Shown here piece by piece: positions 27,901 to 41,010 of a stretch of DNA of 64,000 nt. The DNA comes from Aphrophora alni. Lineage: Eukaryota; Arthropoda; Insecta; Hemiptera; Aphrophoridae. The position numbers were made by a program, and so were the translations under genes. The notes beneath the pieces are model-generated. The model saw only the letters and a program-made list of their open reading frames with translations, searched no databases and had not been told where the DNA came from. Every line of letters begins with the position of its first letter. Positions within the stretch are counted from its first letter, which is position 1. The stretch covers positions 29,035,949-29,099,948 of the forward strand of contig OY740774.1 in NCBI GenBank assembly GCA_963513935.1, given 5' to 3'.

Positions 27901-30900
27901 GTTGGGGAGAGGAGAAATGGTATTCCAATGTCTTTCCCTGTTAGTATTTCCTGCAAATTTGTTAATTTTTTTTAGATACATATTTTCTTCCATTATAGTT
28001 TTCTAGCTTTTATTTTGAGGACAACGTCTTGTTCTCTAAATTTATAATATCATTTTCTGATTTTAAAACTGTCCATTGATTATTTATTGGATCTAATTTT
28101 AGTACAGAAACTTCTTTTATAAGTGTCTATGTCTCTCAAACATAAGATAAAATTGGTAAATTACTTTTATATATTTCAATTGTGATAGGATTCCTAAGGA
28201 CCTCAAATAAATTACATTTAATTTTAACTCACTAACATATTTAGTTTGAGATTAACAAAACAAAATTAAAAATTGAACCATTAGTATCAAGTACGTAATC
28301 ACTGAATATTGTGTTTCTTCAGTATTTTTCAATTATATTTTGGTAAAAATTTATTCACAAAATTAATCACCGAAACTGTTATTAGTTATGATGCTAGTAC
28401 TTTTTTCCTATTCTTGGAGTCTTTTTTATGATTCTCATTGTTCCCGTTTTTTTCAACAGTTATTGATATGAATGACAATGCACCGAAATTTGAACAAACA
28501 TCATACACATGTTGGCTTTCTGAAGAAGCAGCTAGAGGACAATTAGTAACATTGGTTTCGGCAAATGATCCGGATGTTGGTCACCTTCAGTACAGTATTG
28601 CAGCAGGTAACCAACATCACACGTTTGCCATTGATGCTGAAACAGGTTAGTCGATTTTATTCCTTTCAATATGTGTTAACATATATTTGTAAAATCTACA
28701 GATAAAGACATTTATATTAAATATATTATAATATATTCAGCCTAAACTGAAGTTGTAAATAACTGAAGATGATGACAGTCATTGAAATATCATGTTGTTG
28801 AAAATCAAGTTTAAACCTGGAAATTTAGGTCTTACTTTCATTTAGAAAGTTGAATTTTCCACAATTGTTTCTCTGTTTATAGGAATAATTACAGTAGTAA
28901 ATCTCCACAAACTGACAGAACTTCAAGCGCACACGCTGAACATATCTGTTAGTGATGGTGTCTATACTAGTTTCTGCCGTGTTCGTGTTGAAATGATCTC
29001 AGCTAATCAACATAGTCCAACATTGGAGAAGTACCAATATGATGTTAAAGTACTTGAAAATATGCCAGCAGGAACACTTGTGACTCAAGTAGTCGCAACA
29101 GACACAGATATTGGAATTTACGGACAAGTCACGTATTCAATTCCTTCACAAGTTCTCTTAGAATCATTCACGATCAACAATGTAACAGGTAAAGATAACA
29201 ATGTTATCAAGGTAAAATATGGTAAAAATTGTTTTCCTTTTTTAATATAGTATGTTTGCTTCTTTTATACATTCATTTTAAAAATATTGATGTAGTTGAA
29301 TCATGTCTCATGTTAAAAGCAAACCTATGATCAATTGTGATATGTAAATACTACTGTAATACGTACCACTGTAATATGTACCATAATCTTATCAACCTCA
29401 ACTTAATCCTGGCTGTGCTAGTTGGTTACTCTCTAATATAGTATATACGAGTACGGTATTTATTCGAACTTCTGAAATTTTCGAGGTTTACCAGATTAAC
29501 ACGAGGTGGCTGTACAGCACTTTTATTTGCCAGGATCTCATTTTCTTAATCTGCCTGAACGATACACATACATCCTTGCCAATGTGACTCCATTGTCAAT
29601 ACCAAAATTTTCTTAAAATACCTACTCTAAGAGGAGTTGAAGACCAGGACTTTTCATGCTAGCGTGGAAATCAACCTTGCAGAAGACTTTACATTTATTA
29701 TACAATAGGCGTTGAAAAATGATCCCATTCGACATATATCTTTATCTATACAGACAGAATTTTTTTATACAGTAAGGCTACCTTTTTCCGAAACATTATT
29801 TTATACAAATTACTTTTTTCTGTCATTAAACATTATTATGCACATGGGAGATAAATAGAATTCTAACAGCACTTACTAGGTGGCCACTTATGCTTATGCA
29901 ATATTTTCTTGTGTTTTAGGATTTGTATGACATCCTTGTTAATTTTATTTGTAATAGTTACCTCAATTATTACAAACTTTTAACACAAACACAGGCTTAC
30001 ATATATTGTCCTACTTCCATTTTAACGGACACTATCTGTATAGCAAGCTATAAGCATCAGCGTCCAGTTTGACTATAATAATTTCTTATTGAAAACACAT
30101 GCTTAGTCATTACTGAACTGATCCTGTAAGTCAAACTTGCTAAGTAAAAAATATTTCATTAGATTGATTAGACAATATCTAAATAATTAGTGATTTATAG
30201 TTTAGCAGAGTAAATTGTATACATAGTTAAAATACCTAAAGCAGTTAAAATCAGTTTCAGATATATTTACACTTTCAACAAGTCATATTTGTATTTAGTG
30301 TTTAAAGTTTCTTTGATTACAAATATTTTGTAAAATCAAGACTTGTGTCGTAGGTGAAGTATGGACAAAGAGACCATTAGATAGAGAGAAGAGATCCTTA
30401 TATGAACTGCCTGTACTTGCTACGGATGGCGGTGGGAGATCTGGATTAACAACTATCCGTCTCTCTGTTGGTGATGTTAATGACAATCATCCACAGTTTC
30501 AACTTTCAGAATATAAAGCTTGTATACATGCCAACCTTACAGTAAACTCTGCTTTCCTTAAGGTAACTACACATTTTTATCTTTTATTATGAAATTATTA
30601 GAACTATTATAAAAATTAGTTAATTCTTGATGATTTATTGTATTCAACAAATACTCTGATTGTTAATGATATGCATTCATTTGAATGTTTATAAAGTAAG
30701 AGCGAACAATATTTCAAAATTTAGGATATGATATTAAATGATCAAGAACAACAAAATTTAAAAACATTATATAATAGTAATATTTTATAAAAGTGAAGGT
30801 TTTTATAAATTTAATGACTTTATTATTAAAATAAAAAATGAAGTTTAAGAAAGTTATTTATAATTAATTTAAAAATTTGCTCGGTCATTAGGGCGCCAGA

Positions 30901-33900
30901 TGTGTTAACATCAATTTTGAAAACAAACATGAATTTACTTTTTATCAAAATATCTCGAGGTCACAAGTTCTTTTAAAAACGTACTTGGCATAGGTGATGA
31001 AAGAAAGATCCAAACCTTTTTCTGCTGAAATTGTACATATTTATTTGTTAAACATCCTACAATTATTAATATTTTTTATAAAGCACATATTATATATCTT
31101 ATAATAACGATTTATTACTTTTCTTTTTCTATTCAAAAATGTTGCAACAGGAATTTACTTTTATTTAAATTTAAATCACTATGTAAATCTCTGATGGAGA
31201 TTTACTTCAAATATTAAAATTTCATTATTTTATCGATTTATTTCTCTTAAAATATTTTTTAAGCAGATTAAAAATTTCAAACATGTATAGCAAAATATAT
31301 CAAAACATAATATAAGTTCTTAATCCTAAATTAACATAAGGTGTTTATATCAGAACACCCATTTTCACAAAAAATGTCCGAAGGTATTAGTTCAAGATGT
31401 CCTAAGTCTTGTAGATTACTGCAAGCGTTGTTATCCGAAAAGTTCATGTTTCGAATGTTCACACAGCACTCTAGAAATGTTTTTTGTACGATAGTCATAA
31501 CATTTATCGTTAATAAAAGGATATTCAGTTCAGTACACGATTTTCGCCACGTGGTAAACGATCAGTTTAAGACTCACGTATATAGTACACAGTCTCTTAG
31601 TATTTGAAATCTTACGAACTCGAGTGTTCATTAAGTTTTTTATATTCACTGTCCAGTTACTCACTTTATACTAATTGTCTCATAAATATTGTTTGTCCAT
31701 TAGTATACACTAAGTCTATTACATTCAACCACGTTTACATTGTCATTAAAAACACTCGTTATCACTTCTCTAACCATTTTCTATTTTGTTAGTCTCTATT
31801 TGAGATAAAAAATCAAATCTATTACATTTTTTAATAAAACAAGCTTTCAATTAAGACTTCACTAAGACTCTTTAACACAACCATCATATTTTTATTAAAA
31901 CACCTCTATACCAACTTTTACAGGTCTGACCTCATCAGGTCCCAAACTAAGACTGACTAAGCCACGAGATTTTCTCTCTCGCGCTTCCGCCAAAAACCCT
32001 TTGACACATCAATTTATATTTCATTATTCATCTTACACATCTACAACGTTTTACTATAAAACATTTATTATAAAATCATTTTAAAACTATTTATAACACA
32101 AAATTATTTTCTTGGACGTTTTTTATTAATAGTTTACGGCTTTCTTTAATTAAATTTACAACACTCGCATGAGCTAGGAACCAATCAGCTTCTTTGACCT
32201 ATATTCTATAGAGCCAATCACGTCGTGTCTTTCAACCCTATTATTTACTATGTTACAAATTATATATATTTGTAATTTCCATAATCATGTTAACATTGTT
32301 GACTAAGTCGAATCATTTCTAAATTTTGTATTCTAAATTTTGTATTCTACTGGATTAAAGTTTTATACAACTTGACTCATGGTTCGAGCTGTTTGAAATC
32401 CTGACACTGCAAGGTAGAATCTTAACAGCAAGATGTTATCGAGAACCACCATTATGAGAGATAACATCATATATTGATCTGTTCAATTGCCTAGATTCTA
32501 CTTTAAATCAAACCTTTTCATTCTAAATTTACAATAACAGAAGTGGTAAATACTACATACATAATTGCCCTGATATGTTTGTGTTGTATATAACATATAA
32601 ATCAAATAACTCGTAAAGCATTAGTTCGGTAAGCTAATAGTCTGGTCCATCAACAATCTTCAGTAAATCAGTTGTTATAAAATCGTATCACCATTTAATA
32701 TCACTTATTGTGAATGTTCTTTATGTGTGCAATTCTTATATTAGTCTAATATAGTTCCTAAAACGTCTTCAGTTATGCCTACTAAAGTATACAAGTATAC
32801 ATCAACATCTGCTACAACCTCCCAGATTTCTGATACTATATCTGATTTTGATTGAAGACAATGAAAACTATTTGTGTAATTTTTTTACAATTTTAAAAGA
32901 AATAATTTCAAGCGCATTCCTAATTAAAATTTGTTTTATACTAATGATTTTTTAGTTTCTTACCTAATCATTTGATTTTTACCTAGTAAATAGTCCTAAT
33001 TATTACTCAATAACATTGTTTTTAAAGCATTATATGTCAGAGAAATTTACGTAATAAAAAGACATTTAGTACAATCTTTCTTGCTATTAATTTTATATAT
33101 GTGAGTATTTGTATCTACCTCCACTGGCTTTGTCATGAGCTATATTACAGTTAATTTATTTTATCTTTTTTAAGAAATTTTTAGTTTTTTGTGTGTAAAA
33201 ATTTTGTGTTTACAGTGAAGTAGCCAAAAACAATTTTAGCATAGAAAATGAGTTACTTTCTTTCTCGAACATGTTTTCTAAATGAACACTAATTTTGGGT
33301 TTGTTTAGCAATTTCTGTAGTTTTTTTTTTACTCACATATTATACAGAAATAAATCTTCCGAAATTGGTGTTTTCTGTACAAATTTGTTTCAAACCAATT
33401 CTGTTAACTTCCACTCAAGCCAACCACCATTAATTTTGTAGTGGACCTTCCCACCACCATATCACAGGTTGGTGTCAAACAAACTTCACAGAAATCCTTT
33501 ATGTCCTAGGTGGGATTCAAATTGACAACCTTCGGCACCAATCCTTGATCAAGGGAATGCTGCCTTAAGCCTCTCAATGACTAAGACACTTAGGTCTAGT
33601 TAGTCATTTAACATGAGTGATATAGTTAAATTGTCTATTCTATCCCATAATTTCACTAACAACCTATAAAGTTCATCGGTTCTCTGCTAGATACCATTAG
33701 GGACAACTAAAACTGCCCCCACAAGAACATCTATACTCGGCAATAATAATTTTTACTCTTTTAGTTTTTGCTATAATCAGTGATAGAATAACTATTTTCA
33801 TATACATAATAAACATTTGGATACAAAAATAGTTTAAAAAAATATTTACAACAGGAAAACTAAACTGACGATATATAGTTTGTACAACTGTAAAAGGCTT

Positions 33901-36900
33901 TAATATCTTATGCAGTTTACCTTTATTGTGATGTAATCATAACTAATGAGATGATGCATGCATCGAATTATGAAGATTTGGTGACAATTTAGGTTGGTTC
34001 ACATACCAGGAATTATTGAGGAAATGTGCCAAATCGCCATTCTGTGCTCACTATCTTCGTTCAAGAATTATTTAGCGCCCATAGGCTGATCAGAAAAACT
34101 AGCTAGAAACTGTCAAGATACCAAACCAGCTATAATGAGAATAAATATAATGCATTATGTTCGAAGGCCCAATTACAACTTATGCCAATATTGCTGTTGA
34201 CATTATTATTGAATTCGGGACATTACTCTACATATCTTAATACTTACCAAAATATTCAACAATAATTACTCTTTTCCTTCAGGATTACACCTACAGTGAA
34301 TGCTACCCTCAGGGGTTCAATTTAGTGAGTACGGACTTGAATCCCAAGGGAACCTAGCTGGATCTACAGCTCTTTTATGTGATCTTGGCTTAGATCTCTC
34401 TCTTTCAGCTTTCTTATCAGGTCTCTCTAGTCCAACTCTTGTTCTTTTCCAACCCGGACATTATTAGAGTATTCTTGGACTAAGGGTCTTTATTTTATGT
34501 TATTTTAAGGCAATGCTGACCGAATTTTAGCTTTAAACAAAACGGGGAAAAAAATCATTAATTATATCTGAGACTGAGTTAAGAGTTATGTACCCAGTAA
34601 CTGGTTGTTTCACACTACAACTTCGGAAACATCCACTAGGTTCTCACCTAGTTCTCACTTATAAATTTGTCAGTTTTTTATATACTTCTAGTTTAGGCAC
34701 TGGCTATATCGCACACTTATATTATTAACTTAATTGAATATACATTATATGTATTTAGAAATACTATTATCTGAATTTAGAAAACATTTCCCATGGACAT
34801 ATTCACGTAAAGTCTGAAGTTATTCACAATAAACTTAACTATTAAAATTGTTGTTCATAAAGGCTAATTTCTTTTGCAAAATTTAAATAATTTCTTATTG
34901 GTTATAGGTGAAAGCTACTGATATTGACGAGGGCACCTCAGCTCAGATAGAATTTTCCATGTATGAAACACAAACCAGTGGAGTCAAGCAATTGTTTGGT
35001 ATCAATCGACATACAGGAGCACTTGTATTACTAAAATCTGCAGTGCCTTGTGGTAAATTGTATTCAAAAGTTGTCAATTTTTTTTTTGGATTTCTGAAAT
35101 AGTTGTTTCCGATTCATTTTATTGTATTACCTTATGTTTTAAGTCAATTCCTGTGCAAATAATTGTTCTTGCATGATACTTTTCTTTACATGTTAAAAAT
35201 TGTTATATGTATTAGTTCCAGGGATAATTGTTACAGTTAATTCCTTAGTAATCATTTAAAATATTCATTAAACCATCTGTTCAACAAGAAACTAATTATA
35301 GGTTTGAACTTTGTGTGCATTTAAAAGTTTAAAATGAAGTGTAATCATTATATTATTCTGTACATATATCAATATGAAGTAACACATAATTATTGTTGTT
35401 ACAGAAAATCAAGTGTTCCAGTTCTTTGTTCGTGCGACAGATGTTGGTGGCCCTGCTCTCCATGCTGATGTTCCTGTTCAGGTGTTTATTATGGGACCTC
35501 ATGATATACCACCTCTATTTCAAAGACGAGATGAAAAATTTTTCATTTCGGAAAATGCACCTACAGGTAATGTTATAAAATGTAATGTAAATGATTTATT
35601 GTGTGAAACACTGACATTGTGAGATGCATATTTCGTTTGTGTATCTGCTTGTTGGCCTATCTTGATCTTGTCAAAATATATGTATATGGACAAGCTGCAT
35701 AAAATGAGTTATTATAGACTTAGGTAAGTCTTAGATAATAAGAAACTTCAGGAAGTGCTGGACTCTTATCAGTTAAAAAGTCTCCTTGTATCTTTTCCCC
35801 AAAACTAGGCTAGAACTGAGAGCATATTACTTCCAGTTTTAGAAGTTCATTTTATTTTTTCATGATACTAATGTTGTTATATCAATTGACCTCGCCTTAA
35901 CCGTTTATCAACTCCCTTCAATGTTCCATGAATATATTACCTCCTAGATCTCACTGACTTCTATCATCTACCTTACAATGTTATCCAGTGTTAGTTAAGC
36001 ACCTATGAGGTTTTTTATTGTCATCTGTTCTCCTTCCCGCTGTTGGTATAAAGAAAGTTTGATTTGATATGTTTTATCACTTCTCTTCAATACAACATTT
36101 ATCATTATCAATCACCTTTTAAAATAACTTCAAAAGACTCCATGTCCTATGAGGAACTGCCAGAGGAACTGTAGAGATCAATCTCACTTTATTTTCTTCC
36201 TAACCAGGTCCCAGTGTCATATACAATTGCCTGATACCTACAAAGCCCCTCGTTATTGCATATTACTAATTATTTCTCTCTCTATATGATGGGGGATAGC
36301 ATCTCCCCAGGTGGGAGCCATGTATAAGATGATAGAATGAGTGATAAAACCCTGTATTCTTCTTACAAAACATCATTTTATGTATATTTTAAACTGTACA
36401 ATACAAGATAGTGAAAATGTTATAACATACAGATAAATAGTTATCGTTGAAAATCATTTATGATTTTTTTAAATCGGGCATATTTTTGAAAAATATTGAC
36501 CTTTTGGCTGCCTAATAAACTTGTCCAGATTTTAAGTGGAACCTACATATTAAATTGAAATAAAATATGGTAAAAATTGAGACATTTTGAGTATTTATTA
36601 GTAGATGTGTGAATACTCTCAAGAGTAGGGTTGGAACACATTTTATAATCTCAGGAGTCAGTATTTCAAGATGGTAATCACAATGGATAAAATATCTATA
36701 TTACTAATTCTCTGATTTTGAAAATATATATATATATATATATATACCGTATATATATACCGTATATATATACCGTATATATATATACCGTATATATATA
36801 TATATATATATATATTTAATCAAGTATAAGATAAGTATAATGATCCACACAGAGTTCGTGGAATATATATTTTTAAACTGTTAGTACAAGAATAATTTTC

Positions 36901-37393
36901 TTAATATTAGTATTTAATAATTTAGAAACCATGGGGTTGTAATTTACTTAAAATAACAAATTGCCCAACCTTGTGTGACAATTCTGATAATTTACTAAAA
37001 GGGGAGAAGCTAATAATGAATGAAAAGTGATAACATGTTGGGCGCCATGGCAAGTGCATATTTCCCAATAAAATTTTGAATATTAATCTTAAGGGTCGTG
37101 AATTCTTTGGAAACAGTGTACTTAATGGAATAATGGAATGGAATGTAGAAATCTTGTATACTTTTAAACAAACATCATGTTTAATTAAACAGAAAGACAA
37201 GAACATATTTAAGAAGATTCTACAGTTAGTCAATTCAAAATTTCTTAAACTAACAATTACATGGTGATACCAAAGCTTTTAGTAATGAGACTTTATCATC
37301 TCTCTTATTTTCAGGATTATGAGTTTGGGCCTTGTTGAATTGAAATATTTCAAACTCATATCCTATTCAAGCTTGAAAATATAGTAAAATTAA

Positions 37394-37451
<58 letters not shown>

Positions 37452-39306
37452 AGACCTAGTTATGTCTATTATCAATATGTTTTCAAGTTAATTATTCTAA
37501 TATTTATAAAGTGTAAAGATAACTAGAAAACTATAGAATTTCATGTTCTTATGAAATACTGTATTGCAGATAAAATGTTAATAAATAATTTAAAAAATAC
37601 AGAAATCTTTTAATAAGTTCACTAACATTAACTAAAACTAATACATGCTGGATATATCCTGTGTCTTTTATTACAAACGTGGTTATTACCATTTACGTCA
37701 AAAACGCACTTATACCGTAGCCTTCGAAGCACATGGCAGGTAAAGGTCTGGGCCCTATTACACACTCCATTTCAAGTTTTATTTTCTATCCAACATTTTC
37801 TATTGTCACTATTGTTGGTTCAATGTAGGAACATTGTCTAATTTACAACATACATGATATTATAAAGAACACTCAGTTTTTAATTTGTTGTTTAAGACCG
37901 AAAACTATCTTGCTCCCACCAACATGTGGTCGCACATTATAAATCGTTTTCTAACCACATTCGGGTCATTTTTACTACAAACCAACCATCGTTGACCATA
38001 TATATGTCCTCCAGCAATACAATTGTTCACTCTAATTCACTATCAGTGTTACATAACTGCACTTTTTACTTGAAAATTGTCATTAGCCATCATAGGCGAC
38101 TCACATCTCAAGAGTTCTACTGTAGACTGCCGACTGACTCGATGTCTAGTTACCGCTAAAAACCCTCTCTGGAATAAGTCACATGTCTCACTTCTATTTC
38201 ACTTAAAATAGTCTTTTTGTTCTACCTATTTACAGACATCACATATGTTTCTTAGATTATTTCTGATTAATTTCATCTTCTAATATTTTGTCATTTCTTA
38301 TGTTATATAAAATAAACGTTTGGACTATTTCTTCTCGCGCACTAATCCCATATAGCCTACTCACATTTTTTCATATTTCTAATTACAACAATTCTTATTC
38401 TCTACTTATCTCCAACTACAATTTACAATTTTCTAATTACTTTTCATCATTTATATCTCTTCGAATTTTGTTCTTTGTTAAATTATAAAAGATCATTTTT
38501 GCAGACTATTTGGCTGTTCGATTCTGCTTGCCGTTACTTCTGTTATACGCACCCCCCATTGTACATTATGCTTAGTCCCTCCATTATTCAAACATCTGTT
38601 CTCTATTTCACAAACTAATAACACTAAGAAATTCACAATTTACAAGTACTGTTAGCTTTTCTCTTATTAAGAATGGGTGTGTTTAGAAATTATTTTATTT
38701 GTTAGTTAAGGAAGACTACCTTTACTTGAGTTTTATAAATTGAAAAATAGATTATTTAGTTTGAAACAATTTATTTACTGTTAACAATTTACTAAATAAT
38801 ATTATTCAAAGTTTATAAATTAATGTAAAGTATGTCTAATTTACTATAAGTTAATTTTGTTGCAGGGAGTGTGATAACAAGAGTGAAACTTGGAACAGAA
38901 ATGCCTGTTGCATATCGGCTGATTGGTGGAGGTCCAATGTTCAATATAGATTCCTCAGGACAAATCAGTTTATCCGAACCTCTAGACAGAGAAGCCTTGC
39001 CTTCTCATAATTTGGGCGTACTCGCCCTCACTCATTCGAGTCCTCCTCTCACAGCTCTCACTGAGATATCATTACAAGTTCTTGATACCAACGACAATAC
39101 TCCTCAGTTTGATAGCGAGACTTACACAGTTGCTGTCGCAGAGAATGTTCAAGAAGGAACGTCTATATTTAAAGGTAAAAAATGTTAACAGTAAGTTTGT
39201 TTTGAAAACTCTTGACCTTTTTAATTTTTGATTGACTCTTGATTACTTTGACTATTTTCATACTGATGCTCTTCTTCACATACACGCATGCACACACACA
39301 CACACA

Positions 39307-39342
<36 letters not shown>

Positions 39343-40927
39343 ATAAAATCAAAAAAAATTTATAAATATATTTGTGAGAGATTTTCAGAACGTAAGTTCT
39401 GTTTAAATATATTGCCTCTACAGTCTTGCAGTTGCAACGTTACAAGTACCTGCCAAGTTAGTTGAATGGTGAAAAGGCGGTATACCATTTTAAAACAAGC
39501 CATTAACATGAGGTTTGCATTAGAGAAGGAATCTTTCTATGATGAAAGAATACAGTACTTGGTGTCCCGCTATAACAAGTGTTTAAAAAATGACAAGTAT
39601 GGTAAGGGTACCAAGTAAAGCTTATTACTTGATAAAGTAATTTTTGACTGATACACTTTTGGAAATGGTTGATCAATTTTTCATTCTCTGTTGTTTCCTT
39701 GTTTATGGGGTTTTCCCTCGGTTTTGTGGTAGTTTGAATTTTATGCCACGTTTAACAAATTCCTTTGTTGGTTGTTATATTTTGGTAATTTTGTTTATGT
39801 TATTATTGAACAAATGTTGAGAACTCACCTATTTATTTGCTGTTTTGTTTTTAGAATAAATAAAAACACAAATTAATGTATTTCTGAGGATGAAAGTAAA
39901 ATTTTTAAAATGTACCTACAGCCTGACAGATAAACCATAACTTTGATACAATTTTACTAATTATTTAGGATATTAGGCTGTGTAAATTTTTTTTTTCACA
40001 ATAACCGATCAACAATAATTGAAAAAAGTTTGATTGTATTTGAAAAACATCTCCTATATTGATTATAAAATCTTTGCTTTTTAACTATTAGCGCCAGGAA
40101 AACAGAAATATAAGAGTTGTATTTCATTATATTGTAATAATTATCTCCATTAGAATTAATTTTGACAATTTTTGTTATTTTTTAATGTTATCTAGTTTTA
40201 AGCAGTCAGAATGAAACTGTATTCACAAATTTACACTTTTACTTTACCTGTACCTAACAATATCTTCTGTGTGTACAAGTTAGAAATGAAATTAATTTAA
40301 ATATTATTTCAGTAACATATTTATAGGTTACCTCATTGGAAACATGTAAATCTTTGTTAACAGTGCATGCATCAGACTTGGATGAAGGAAGCAATGGAGA
40401 AGTTCGTTACTCTTTAAGTGGATCAGGAGATGTATTTGCAATAGATCCATACACAGGCTGGATAACAACATTAGTGACATTAGACAGAGAGACCATACCT
40501 TTTTATACCATGACTACCATAGCGACAGATAATGGAACTCCTGCTTTATCTACTTCTGCCATAGTTATTATAAACTTGGTTGATTACAACGACAACCCAC
40601 CAACTTTTGCTGAAGAAGCATACACTGCATCAGGTATTTATTACCTCTCATTAAATTGAAAGAATTTAAATGTGTTACGATATTAAAGTAAAGCAATTAA
40701 TATTTAATTAGAGAAATATACCACTTTTCACAACAACAAATCCATCACTACATGATAATATTTTAAAGACCAAATCACCATCTTCAGTTGCAAAGTACAC
40801 ACTCAATGGTCATGTTCAAATTTTGATTGTTAAGTTGTTATTGTGAGATTTGTTTTGTTTCTTTAAATATTGATTGTAAATTATTAAAAGTGTTGGTTGG
40901 ATTTGGTTGTTACATTTAAGGGTAAGA

Positions 40928-41010
<83 letters not shown>

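Noticed and set aside
29440..29525. Possible pogo-like terminus (aggtttaccagattaacacgaggtggctgtac)
   Set aside because: No partner terminus or TA duplication was found nearby.
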